From UBA868 sp016776875 (GTDB taxonomy: Bacteria > Pseudomonadota > Gammaproteobacteria > Arenicellales > UBA868): a DNA stretch of 64,000 nt. The stretch is from the NCBI GenBank assembly GCA_051201585.1, contig CP179198.1:372001-436000 (forward strand), read 5' to 3'. The notes beneath the pieces are model-generated. The model was not told where the DNA came from. It did not search any database and was given only the letters and a program-made list of their open reading frames with translations. This document shows positions 44,422 through 53,113 of the stretch, in pieces (position 1 is the first letter of the stretch; each line of letters opens with the position of its first letter). The position numbers were made by a program, and so were the translations under genes.

Positions 44422-44440
44422 ATTTCCGACAGGGAGAAAG

Positions 44441-45415
44441 TTGAAAGTGACACAGCAAGAGATCAAAACTATTGCACTGGTGGGTGGTGGCGTTATCGGT
44501 GGTGGTTGGGCGACACGATGTTTAGCGAATGGACTAAGCGTGGTGGTGACTGACCCTCGTCCTGAGTCTCGAGATTATGTTGAACGCATGATTGATGAGG
44601 CATGGCCGATTCTGGAGGCGGCTGATCTGATTGCCAAACCGGCCGGTCAGTTAAGTTTTGCAGACAATATCGAAGCCGCAGTGGCTCAAGCGGATTTTGT
44701 GCAGGAAAATGTTCCGGAGCGGGAAGATCTCAAGATAGCGATCCATCAGGAGATCAGCGAGAATGTCAGAGCGGACGTTGTGATTGCGTCTAGCTCATCG
44801 GGCCTGTTGCCCAGTCGACTACAGTCACAGTGTAAGCATCCCGAGCGGCTTCTGATTGGACATCCTTTCGCCCCTGTTTATTTGTTGCCGCTGGTCGAGG
44901 TAGTGGGCAGTGAGCAGACTTCCTCGGATGCTGTGAGTCGAGCCGGCGCCTTTTACCGGTCGATTGGTATGCGTCCGTTGCACGTCCGACGGGAAATCGA
45001 AGCCTATATTGCGGACCGATTGCAGGAGTCGCTCTATCGAGAGGCGCTTCACCTGATCGATCAGGGCGTGGCGACCGTTGCCGAGATTGATGCGGCTGTT
45101 ACCGGAGGGCCAGGGTTACGCTGGGCATTTATGGGCACTTTTCTTGCCTGGCATCTGGGTGGCGGACCGGGCGGTATGCGTCATACCATTGAACAATTCG
45201 GTCCGGCGCTAGAACTACCGTGGTCTCATATGAAGGCGCCAGAATTGACAGATGAACTTAAACGGCGAATTGTGGAAGGTTGTGAAGATGAGTCGGGCGA
45301 TCGGGTATTTAGTGAAATGGAACGCCGTCGCGACCGGTGTCTTGTTGAGATTCAAAAGGTGCTTAAGGAGCACTGGTATTCGGAAGATGAGGATGGTTGG
45401 CCCAAGATGGTCTAA
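44441..45415 (+). CDS. L-carnitine dehydrogenase (3-hydroxyacyl-CoA dehydrogenase family)
   Basis: The enzyme oxidises L-carnitine to 3-dehydrocarnitine with NAD. The Rossmann motif is VGGGVIGGGWATR near the start. The family-specific stretches ERLLIGHPFAPVYLLPLVEVVG, IGMRPLHVRREIEAYIADRLQESLYREALHLI and GPGLRWAFMGTFLAWHLGGGPGGMRH closely match known carnitine dehydrogenases. TTG 44441 is preferred because AGGGAG precedes it; a GTG follows two codons later. At 324 residues it has no fused C-terminal thioesterase domain, unlike the rhizobial form, so betainyl-CoA hydrolysis must come from elsewhere. Confidence 0.9.
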   Translation: MKVTQQEIKTIALVGGGVIGGGWATRCLANGLSVVVTDPRPESRDYVERMIDEAWPILEAADLIAKPAGQLSFADNIEAAVAQADFVQENVPEREDLKIAIHQEISENVRADVVIASSSSGLLPSRLQSQCKHPERLLIGHPFAPVYLLPLVEVVGSEQTSSDAVSRAGAFYRSIGMRPLHVRREIEAYIADRLQESLYREALHLIDQGVATVAEIDAAVTGGPGLRWAFMGTFLAWHLGGGPGGMRHTIEQFGPALELPWSHMKAPELTDELKRRIVEGCEDESGDRVFSEMERRRDRCLVEIQKVLKEHWYSEDEDGWPKMV

Positions 45416-45455
45416 GTCAGGCAATCCAAAAAAATATTTTCAAAGGAGATAAAAC

Positions 45456-46340
45456 ATGCCAATGAATACAGATGTTGTGGTGACATGCGCAGTCACTGGC
45501 GCTGGCGATACAGTTGATAAACACCCCGCCATTCCGGTAACCCCTGAGCAGATTGCAGATTCGGCAATCGAAGCGGCTGATGCAGGCGCATCGATTGTGC
45601 ACTTACATGTCCGTGATCCGGAGACGGGGAAGGGTAGTCGGGACATTAATCTTTTTAAACAGACCGTTCAGCTTGTGAGGGATAGTGGTCGAAATGTACT
45701 CATCAATCTGACAGCAGGAATGGGTGGAGATCTTATTGTTGATGACGATCAACCAAATGTGCCTGGAGAGGGTACGGATTTGATTAGCGCCTCCGAGCGA
45801 ATGGCGCATGTGGAGTTATTAAGGCCGGATATTGCGACGCTCGACTGTGGGACGATCAATTTCGATAATGCAAATTATGTGTATGTCCAAACCCCGAATA
45901 TGCTCAGGACCATGGCAGCGCGTTATGCCGAAATAGGGGTCAAGCCCGAGATGGAAGTGTTTGATTTAGGCCACCTGCGGTTTGCAAATCAGATGGTGGC
46001 CGAAGGCATTATTAAAGGGCCCGCGATGTACCAAGTGTGTTTGGGTATACCCTGGGGGGCGGGCGCGGATCCGGCTACGATGATGGCGATGGTCAATCAA
46101 TTGCCGGGAGATGCTTTTTGGTCAGGATTTGGAATTAGTCGAACACAAATGCCGATGGCAGCTCAGGCGATGTTGCTAGGAGGCAACGTGAGGGTTGGTC
46201 TTGAAGATAATCTTTATCTTGAGAAAGGGGTGCCGGCAAGCAACGCCGAACTCGTTGAGAAAGCGGTTCGAATCATCAAGGATTTAGGGGGTCGGGTTTG
46301 CGATACCGACGAAACGCGGGAGAAGCTGGGTATTCGATAG
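45456..46340 (+). CDS. Beta-keto acid cleavage enzyme (BKACE), probably 3-dehydrocarnitine cleavage
   Basis: This DUF849 enzyme joins a beta-keto acid with acetyl-CoA and releases acetoacetate plus a shorter acyl-CoA. With 3-dehydrocarnitine the product would be betainyl-CoA. The 294-residue product has the zinc motif GASIVHLHVRDPETGKGS (His48/His50) near the start, LTAGMGGD near 88, LDCGTINF near 129, PEMEVFDLGHL near 165 and CLGIPWGAGA near 195. AAAGGAG precedes ATG 45456. Direct adjacency to carnitine dehydrogenase sets the likely substrate. Confidence 0.9.
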   Translation: MPMNTDVVVTCAVTGAGDTVDKHPAIPVTPEQIADSAIEAADAGASIVHLHVRDPETGKGSRDINLFKQTVQLVRDSGRNVLINLTAGMGGDLIVDDDQPNVPGEGTDLISASERMAHVELLRPDIATLDCGTINFDNANYVYVQTPNMLRTMAARYAEIGVKPEMEVFDLGHLRFANQMVAEGIIKGPAMYQVCLGIPWGAGADPATMMAMVNQLPGDAFWSGFGISRTQMPMAAQAMLLGGNVRVGLEDNLYLEKGVPASNAELVEKAVRIIKDLGGRVCDTDETREKLGIR

Positions 46341-46350
46341 CGCGATTAGT

Positions 46351-46380
46351 GTCTCGGCATCCCCAATAGGGTGCCGAGAT
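46351..46380. terminator. Bulged inverted repeat between convergent genes
   Basis: TCTCGGCATCCC and GGGTGCCGAGA form a stem with one bulged base around a short AT-rich loop, between the BKACE gene and the convergent LLM gene. There is no clear T-run on either side, so termination is likely but not certain. Confidence 0.4.
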
Positions 46381-46388
46381 ACCCACGC

Positions 46389-47432
46389 TTAGTTTTCAGA
46401 AAACTCAGGCATCACTTCATTAATAAATAACTCAAGAGAGCGTTTTTGCTCTTTCATACCAAGACCCAGGCTGGCGTAATAGGTGAACTGATCCACACCC
46501 AAATTGTCGTAAAGACGAAGTTTTTCAATAACTTCTGCGGGCGTGCCAAACATTAAATTTTCATGCAGCATGTCCGGGTGGTATTCGTCGCGATTCGCAA
46601 CGGTCTCGAGGTCAATCATGGCGGGAAAGCCGTTATTAACCCCTCCTGAGTTCTTAAATAGATTTTCAAATTGCGCGAGTTGTCGTTGCGCGGCTTCAAT
46701 CGGAACCATACGATCTTTCTTGTCATCGTAGACGCAGGTATGGCGCATCGCGGAGAAGATGGGACGTTCTTTGCCAGGATTATCATCCAGGGCGGTTTGT
46801 AATCTCTCGAGATAGGTTTCTAATTCGCTAATCGGGCGCGTCAGGGGCCAAGACATGATGTTGCATCCATGTTTGACCGCATAGTCGTAGGTAATCGGGG
46901 CTCGTGCCGCTACCCAGATTGGCGGATGAGGCTGCTGCAAGGGCTTGGGTACTGAGGTCGCTTCCGGGAATTGCCAGTAGTCTCCATCGTGGGCGTAATC
47001 ACCTTGCCACAGGGCTTTGACGGCGGGCAACATTTCTTGCATATATCGCCAGGCATCTGATTGTTTGAGTCCCGCATGCATCCGATCGAACTCACGCTGA
47101 TAGGCGCCCGATCCGATTCCGAATTCCAGTCGCCCGTTACTGTATAAATCGAGAAGTGCGGCTTCGCCGGCAACATTAATGGGGTGCCAATATGGCGCCA
47201 CAACTACGGCGGTCCCAAGTCGAATTCGGTTCGTATGCGATGCCCACCAGGTAAGAATCTGGAAAGGATTGGGCGCGATTGTCATTTCAAGCGCGTGGTG
47301 CTCGGCGGCCCAAACAATATGAAATCCACCTTCGTCGGCCATTTGCACCATTTCGAGGGTATGTTTCTCGACTTCGCGCATATCGACGTCAGGCGTGATG
47401 CGTTCCATGTTGATAGAGAGTTGGAATTTCAT
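46389..47432 (-). CDS. LLM-class flavin-dependent oxidoreductase (luciferase-like)
   Basis: The 347-residue product is a bacterial-luciferase-like monooxygenase using reduced FMN. The N-terminus has GGFHIVWAAEHHA near residues 35-47 and LTWWASHTNRIRLGTAVVVAPYWHPINVAGEAALLDLYS, and the later GIGSGAYQREFDRM is the family nucleotide/substrate loop. Enzymes of this group oxidise ring N-heterocycles or cleave C-S bonds. It is the last gene of the minus-strand group RidA - aldehyde dehydrogenase - LLM. The group resembles parts of Rut-type pathways, but the substrate is not known. Confidence 0.88.
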   Translation of the reverse strand: MKFQLSINMERITPDVDMREVEKHTLEMVQMADEGGFHIVWAAEHHALEMTIAPNPFQILTWWASHTNRIRLGTAVVVAPYWHPINVAGEAALLDLYSNGRLEFGIGSGAYQREFDRMHAGLKQSDAWRYMQEMLPAVKALWQGDYAHDGDYWQFPEATSVPKPLQQPHPPIWVAARAPITYDYAVKHGCNIMSWPLTRPISELETYLERLQTALDDNPGKERPIFSAMRHTCVYDDKKDRMVPIEAAQRQLAQFENLFKNSGGVNNGFPAMIDLETVANRDEYHPDMLHENLMFGTPAEVIEKLRLYDNLGVDQFTYYASLGLGMKEQKRSLELFINEVMPEFSEN

Positions 47433-47548
47433 AGTAGTTTTAAGATCAAAAATTAACGGTGGGAGTCTATCACCGGGATAGTGAATAACGTGCTGAAAAT
47501 GCGGGGGTTAATCGGATTTTCTGATGATTTACGTTGACCCAGGTGACG

Positions 47549-49034
47549 TTATTGCATCACAAATGGGTCTGCAATGGGTTCAGAAGCAGTATTGAGCCAA
47601 ACCGTTTTCGGTCGGGTGTAATCGTAGATTGCCTCCATGCCCGATTCGCGACCAAAGCCGCTTTCCTTGAAGCCGCCAAAGGGCGCAATGGGAGAGACCA
47701 CGCGATACGTGTTGACCCAAACAATGCCTGCCCGAATGGCGTTGCTGATTCTTAACGCCCGACCGACGTCACGCGTGAAGATACCGCTTGCGAGCCCAAA
47801 AGCTAGTGTCGTTTGCCATGGAGAGAGCCTCCTCTTCAGAGCGAAAAGCCAACGCGCTGACCACAGGCCCGAACAGTTCATTTCTGACAACACCAATTTC
47901 CTGATTTGGACAGTCGACAATGGTGGGCTCGATATACCACCCGGTATCCAGACCCGGGGGTCGGGCGCCACCATATAGAATCTCCGCGCCGTTGGCGCTC
48001 GCATCGACAAGCGTGGATTGAATGTTCGTTAGCTGCGCCTTGGTTGCCAGAGGTCCCATTTGACTGTTGTCATCTAAGGGGTCACCGATGCGAATTTTTT
48101 TGGCTTTTTCGACCACACGTGCCAGGACCTCTTCTTTTATTGAGTCCTGAAGGAGGAGTCGTGATCCTGCAACACAACTTTGACCACTGGCGCTGAAGAT
48201 GCTCAGCAAAATACCGTTTACGGCACTTTCTAAATCGGCATCATCAAAGACGATGACTGGAGATTTCCCTCCTAACTCGAGAGACACTTGCGCAAAATTT
48301 TCTGCAGAGTTTCGGATAACATGTCTTGCGGTATGCGGTCCGCCGGTAAAACTGATGCGGTCGACCAAAGGATGGCTCGTTAATGTTCGCCCGCAGGGCT
48401 CGCCATGCCCAGTAACGATATTGATCACACCTGGTGGAAAGCCGGCCTCTTCAAATACTTTTGCAAATTCGAGCATGGGGGCCGAGGCGTGCTCAGAAGC
48501 CTTTAGAACAACGGTATTTCCGGCGGCAAGTGCAGGTCCGATTTTTACTGCGACCAGAAATAGCTGGGAATTCCACGGCACCACCGCCGCGACGACACCT
48601 AAGGGCTCTCGGAGCGTTATTGTCATCATGTCGGGCTTATCGATGGGCAATGTTTCCCCGCTGACTTTGTCAGCAAGGCCGGCATAATACTGAAAGAAAT
48701 CAGAAATGTAGTTTGCCTGCCAACGCGTCTCTTTGAATAATTTTCCGGTATCGATAGTTTCACAACGGCCCAGCGTTTCGGAATGCGTTGCGAGCACCTC
48801 GGCGAGTCGCCGCAACATTTTTCCCCGAGCGGTCGGTGTCAGTTTGGACCACGGACCATCCTTAAATGCTCGATGTGCTGCTTCAACAGCTCTATTCACA
48901 TCACGCTCAGAGGCTTCAGGAACCTCGGCCCAGGTCTCGCCAGTGGCTGGATTCACGCTGGTAAACGTTGCGCCATTTTCGGCATCGGTCCATTCGCCAT
49001 CGATGTACATTTGATACCGTTTTAATTCAGACAT
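47549..49034 (-). CDS. Aldehyde dehydrogenase (frameshifted)
   Basis: A class I/II aldehyde dehydrogenase of 494 residues when corrected. It has AAVVPWNSQLFLVAVKIGPALAAGNTVVLKASEHAS, the catalytic Glu in VSLELGGKSPVIV, and the catalytic Cys in SASGQSCVAGSRLL. The frame breaks at AAAA (47798-47801 on the plus strand). Removing one base joins MANDTSF to GLASGIFTRDVGRALR. The start at ATG 49034 has GGAG seven bases upstream; the TTG at 49046 lies before this site. It is placed between RidA and the LLM gene and may oxidise a semialdehyde produced by them. Betaine aldehyde is another possibility. Confidence 0.87.
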
Positions 49035-49049
49035 GGTTTTCTCCAAAAT

Positions 49050-49445
49050 TTAGTCCAGCGGATGAAAAGCGATGCATTCAATCTCAACGAGAATGTCGAC
49101 CAGGAAGTCACTGACCAGTGCAGACCGGGCAGGAGGCCCCTGTGGAAAAAATTCAGCATAAACTGAATCGAAACCTGGAAAATCTTCTCTCGACTTTATC
49201 CATACCATCGATTTCACAACATCTGATAGTTGGCAGCCGGCTTCCGACAAGGTTTCACTAATGCGCTCAAGGCATGCCCGGGTCTGATCCTCGATAGAGC
49301 CCGTGGTCATGACAGCGCCATTTTCCATTGGGACCTGTCCCGTCAGAAACACGAAGTCACCCGCCCGCACTGCCCGGGATAGGGATAGTTGCCGGCCGTT
49401 GATAACGAGAGGCTCGCCAATGACATATTTTTGAGATTGCATCAT
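49050..49445 (-). CDS. RidA/YjgF/UK114-family protein
   Basis: RidA proteins hydrolyse enamines/imines to ketones. The 131-residue product starts at one of two adjacent ATGs (49445/49442); the longer TTG frame adds nothing conserved. The family residues are present: FVFLTGQVPM near the start and the substrate-binding Arg in PPARSALVSDFL near 103-114, with Glu in IEIEC-like IECIAF at the end (VEIECIAF). It is first in the minus-strand group with aldehyde dehydrogenase and LLM, like RutC in pyrimidine catabolism. Confidence 0.87.
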   Translation of the reverse strand: MMQSQKYVIGEPLVINGRQLSLSRAVRAGDFVFLTGQVPMENGAVMTTGSIEDQTRACLERISETLSEAGCQLSDVVKSMVWIKSREDFPGFDSVYAEFFPQGPPARSALVSDFLVDILVEIECIAFHPLD

Positions 49446-49534
49446 AGGATTACGCAAACAAGTACAAACTTAAAGTACCATAGTTATATCTGGACTGCTG
49501 TGTTTTTGTTCGGCACACGATCTCTAAGAATTAA

Positions 49535-50353
49535 ATGCAGATAATTAACGAATTAAGCCCGGCCGGGACGTGGTTTGAATTGACCCGCGATCGTGTCAAG
49601 GATAAAGATCCGATTGTGCTCATTCACGGTGTGGGTCTCGATCTTGAGATGTGGGATCCTCAAATCGCCACCCTGACAGAACATTATTCAGTTTTGCGCT
49701 ACGACATGTTGGGTCATGGCAAGTCAGAGGCCGGAGTCGTGAATGGCATCGGGACTTTTATCGACCAGTTGAAAGACCTGCTTGCGTACTTGGAGATTGA
49801 CCGATGTCATCTCGCAGGTCTATCCATGGGCGGCGTCGTGGCTCAGGGTTTTGCAAGAACAGAGCATGATCGACTAAAAACATTGATCCTCATGAATACA
49901 GTCTACAGGCGTACCGAAGCCGAACTGCTAGGTATGCGAGCCCGTCTCGCACTGACACGCGAAGAGGGACTAAAGCCGATTGCAGACGCGGCAATCGCAC
50001 GTTGGTTTCACCCGAATTTTCAGGAAACTTACCCCGATCGCATTGAGACGATTCGTGGGAAGATGCTGTCCAATCAGCTGGAACCCTATGTTCTGGCTTA
50101 TGGTGCGCTTGTAGAAGCAGATTCGGAGATTAAGGATGCGCTAACGCGAGTCAAGTGTCCGGCGCTTGTGATAACCGGTGAGCTTGACCCGGGTTCAACA
50201 CCTGAAATTGCACATCGAATGATTAATGATCTTACGAATGGTGAGCTAGCCATTTTGCCGGGACTTCATCATCTGACTTCCTGGGAGGCCCCAGATTTGG
50301 TGAATTCCGTACTGCTCAAATTTCTTGGGCGCCACGCGCCGCGAGGCGCATGA
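49535..50353 (+). CDS. Alpha/beta-hydrolase (enol-lactonase/RutD-like)
   Basis: The 272-residue product has the alpha/beta-hydrolase set: LIHGVGLDLEMWDPQ for the oxyanion region (29-43), the nucleophile Ser in LAGLSMGGVVAQG near 94-106, Asp in TGELDPGSTP near 220 and His in PGLHHLTSWE near 249. It resembles 3-oxoadipate enol-lactonase (PcaD) and RutD. It could also serve as the missing betainyl-CoA thioesterase of the carnitine route; the sequence does not decide. It begins a plus-strand operon with the next three genes. Confidence 0.85.
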   Translation: MQIINELSPAGTWFELTRDRVKDKDPIVLIHGVGLDLEMWDPQIATLTEHYSVLRYDMLGHGKSEAGVVNGIGTFIDQLKDLLAYLEIDRCHLAGLSMGGVVAQGFARTEHDRLKTLILMNTVYRRTEAELLGMRARLALTREEGLKPIADAAIARWFHPNFQETYPDRIETIRGKMLSNQLEPYVLAYGALVEADSEIKDALTRVKCPALVITGELDPGSTPEIAHRMINDLTNGELAILPGLHHLTSWEAPDLVNSVLLKFLGRHAPRGA

Positions 50354-50438
50354 GTATTTTAATTGTGAAATTGATAAGACCAACGCGATAATCGGATTTA
50401 GAACGGGGCATAATTGATATTTTTACAGGAGATCAACA

Positions 50439-50820
50439 TTGGATAAAGAGCGTTTTGAAAAAGGACTGGCAGTGCGTAGTGATGTACTCGGTACTGAATA
50501 TGTAAAAAACACAATGGAGAATGCGAGCGAATTTAGTCGTGATTTCCAAGAGTTACTGACTGAATATTGTTGGGGCGCAGCGTGGGGCGACGATACGCTT
50601 GATCGTAAAACGCGGAGCATGCTCAATGTCACCATGATTGCAGCATTAAATCGAATGCATGAATGGGAAGCTACATTTCCGGGGCGCGATGGTAAACGGT
50701 GTCAGTCGAGATGAGCTTAAGGCTATTCTTAATCAGATTGCAATTTATTGCGGGGTGCCGGTCGCCGTTGAGTGTCATCGAATTGCGAAAAAAGTTTTTG
50801 CAGAGCTCGATGGAGAGTAG
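50439..50820 (+). CDS. Carboxymuconolactone-decarboxylase-family protein (frameshifted)
   Basis: The corrected protein has 126 residues, normal for the PcaC-type family. The first part has LTEYCWGAAWGDDTLDRKTRSMLNVTMIAALNRMHEW. The frame breaks near 50673; removing one base gives HFRGAMVNGVSRDELKAILNQIAIYCGVPVAVECHRIAKKVFAEL. The family acts as decarboxylase or alkylhydroperoxidase; a CxxC peroxidase motif is not visible, favouring a decarboxylase-like role. The TTG start at 50439 has AGGAG upstream. It follows the alpha/beta-hydrolase like pcaC follows pcaD in some genomes. Confidence 0.85.
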
Positions 50821-50890
50821 TGCTCTTGTTTTTAATACATTCGCGCATGGATGACGTTTTTTGCTAGACCTCTGAAGGGTTGATGACGGG

Positions 50891-51682
50891 ATGAATAAGC
50901 AATTTGAAACGATTTTGATTGAGAACAAAGGGCACGTGGCGTGGATCCAGCTTAATCGTCCTGAGGTTGCCAATGCGTTTAATACGCTGATGGCTGAAGA
51001 GTTGCGAGACGTGTTTCAAGCCTATATTTCCGGAAGTCTTCAGGCAAGATGTATTGTGCTGACCGGTACTGGAGAGCGAGCATTTTGTGCGGGCGGTGAT
51101 CTCAAGCAACGCAACAACATGACGAATGAAGCATGGTTCGCGCAACATGTGGTTTTTGAGGACTTAGCTCGCGCGCTGATGGATTGTCCGGTACCGATAA
51201 TTGGCGCCATTAATGGTGCGGCCTATGGTGGTGGCACAGAACTGACCCTGGCGTGTGATTTTGCGTATGCCGCGCGCCATGCTCGATTTGCATTGACGGA
51301 AACGACACTTGGCATTATTCCGGGAATGGGCGGGACACAGTATCTGCCGCGCGCGGTGGGCATTCGACGCGCTAAAGAGATCATTCTGACGGGTCGACCA
51401 TTTGATGCGGAGCAGGCGCTGCAATGGGGGCTCATTAATCAGGTTTGCGAGCCGACTGAACTGGAAGATACGGTGCAGAAGGTCGCCACCAAAATTGCAA
51501 ACAATGGGCCCATGGCAGTCCGAGCCGCGTTGCGGGCTATTGACCATGCTGAATTCTCAACGATTAAGGAAGATTATGAAGTTGAACTTACGGCTTATAA
51601 CGAGCTTATTCCAACGGCTGATCGATATGAAGGCATTCATGCTTTTAATGAGAAACGAAAAGCGATTTTTAAGGATGGTTAA
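50891..51682 (+). CDS. Enoyl-CoA hydratase/isomerase (crotonase family)
   Basis: The 263-residue crotonase has NRPEVANAFN near the start, the oxyanion segment RAFCAGGDLKQRN near 60-72, and INGAAYGGGTELTLACDFAYAA. The catalytic Glu appears in LTETTLGIIPGMGGTQYLPR, typical of hydratases such as methylglutaconyl-CoA hydratase. It is clearly different from the CaiD-type copy at 43.6 kb. The operon continues with a MmgE/PrpD protein, so CoA-linked chain breakdown is likely. Confidence 0.88.
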   Translation: MNKQFETILIENKGHVAWIQLNRPEVANAFNTLMAEELRDVFQAYISGSLQARCIVLTGTGERAFCAGGDLKQRNNMTNEAWFAQHVVFEDLARALMDCPVPIIGAINGAAYGGGTELTLACDFAYAARHARFALTETTLGIIPGMGGTQYLPRAVGIRRAKEIILTGRPFDAEQALQWGLINQVCEPTELEDTVQKVATKIANNGPMAVRAALRAIDHAEFSTIKEDYEVELTAYNELIPTADRYEGIHAFNEKRKAIFKDG

Positions 51683-51735
51683 ATGCGCGGTGTGAATGCG
51701 CATCATGGGAATACAAAAATAGAGACCCAAGCAAG

Positions 51736-53103
51736 TTGAACATTACTGAAACGCTAAGTGCTTTTGGAAGCACTTTGGAAATCGATCATATTCCCGCAGG
51801 GGTTACAGAGCGCGCCTGTTTGCTGATCGCCGATAGTGTAGGCGTGGCCATTCGTGCAAGAAAAGAGGCGGAATCGACCCCCGCGTTACTCGCTGCTGTG
51901 GAACAAATGGGAATGACGGGCGGTGATGGCCGGGTATTTGCGGATTCTCGAGGGTACGCATTCCCCGCGGCCGCACTGATTAATGGAACGTTAATTCACA
52001 GCCTTGATTTTGACGACACGCATATCGCGGCGACGGTGCATCCGTCGGCTCCGGTACTGGCTGCAGCACTCGCCGGTGGACAGATGGCGAATGCTTCAGG
52101 AGCATCCGTCGTTGCGGGTGTTGTGGCCGGTTATGAAGTTATGTGTCGGCTGGGGCGAGCGCTTAAGCCAGCCGATCACTATGATCGGGGTTTTCACCCG
52201 ACTGCCACGACTGGCGCTTTTGGCGCTACGGTTTCTGCAGGAAGGGCGCTTGGCCTAAACGCAGAGCAATTGTCGATGGCGTTGGGTATCTGCCTCAGTC
52301 AGGCTTCGGGCTCTATGCAGTTTTTAGTCAATAGCGCATGGACCAAGCGATTCCAAGTGGGCAATGCAGCTATGGTCGGTGTGATTGCTGCATCTCTTGC
52401 GTATCAGGGATTTGTGGGCGCAAGTCAGGCGATTGAAGGTGATTGTGGATTTCTCAAAAGCTATTCTCCTGATCCGGATTCATCGCTCGCAATTGCCGGG
52501 CTGCGGGAGAATTGGGAGACGTCGCAAATCGGGGTGAAACCGTATCCTTCATGTCGATTCAGTCATGCCGCGATCGACGGTATCATCGATATTGTGGCGT
52601 CGGGTATTGAGGCATCAAAAATTGCGCAAATTAACATCGGGTTGCCGAGAAAGGGAATGGATTTAACAGCTCTGCCGCAAGCGTTCCGACGCAAGCCAAA
52701 TGGCGTGGTTGGCGGGCAGTTTTCGATGCATTTCACTGCGGCGGTTGCTGCCCAGACAGGCAATCTCAGCTGGGATGATTACGATCAATATCTAAATGAT
52801 CCCACTACCCTCGCGCTTGCGCAGCGCATCGATGTTCAGGAAGATTCTGAGATGGATGCGATTTATCCCGAGCGAATGGGCGGGAAAGTTTCGATCCGTT
52901 TGACAGACGGATCGTTAAAGAGCCGATGTATCGAAATTCCCAAGGGTGAGCCGGAAAATTTCCCAGATACCAAAGCGCATCGCTCCAAATTTATATCCTT
53001 GGCTCAACCGGTAATTGGAGAGCAAGCGTCACACTTGCAACAGAAACTTATGGCTCTTATCGCACTTGAGTCTTTGAACGAATTATTTCCTGAAGCCTCA
53101 TAA
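51736..53103 (+). CDS. MmgE/PrpD-family dehydratase/isomerase
   Basis: The 455-residue product belongs to the family of 2-methylcitrate dehydratase PrpD, cis-aconitate decarboxylase and iminodisuccinate epimerase. Visible signatures are SLDFDDTHIAATVHPSAPVLAAALAGG near 91-116, HPTATTGAFGATVSAGRALGL near 151-171, and KPYPSCRFSHAAIDGI near 270-285. The start is TTG 51736. The substrate is uncertain: absence of prpB/prpC nearby argues against methylcitrate. It is the last gene of its operon, 10 bases from a convergent FAD oxidoreductase. Confidence 0.87.
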   Translation: MNITETLSAFGSTLEIDHIPAGVTERACLLIADSVGVAIRARKEAESTPALLAAVEQMGMTGGDGRVFADSRGYAFPAAALINGTLIHSLDFDDTHIAATVHPSAPVLAAALAGGQMANASGASVVAGVVAGYEVMCRLGRALKPADHYDRGFHPTATTGAFGATVSAGRALGLNAEQLSMALGICLSQASGSMQFLVNSAWTKRFQVGNAAMVGVIAASLAYQGFVGASQAIEGDCGFLKSYSPDPDSSLAIAGLRENWETSQIGVKPYPSCRFSHAAIDGIIDIVASGIEASKIAQINIGLPRKGMDLTALPQAFRRKPNGVVGGQFSMHFTAAVAAQTGNLSWDDYDQYLNDPTTLALAQRIDVQEDSEMDAIYPERMGGKVSIRLTDGSLKSRCIEIPKGEPENFPDTKAHRSKFISLAQPVIGEQASHLQQKLMALIALESLNELFPEAS

Positions 53104-53113
53104 CGGCACGAAT

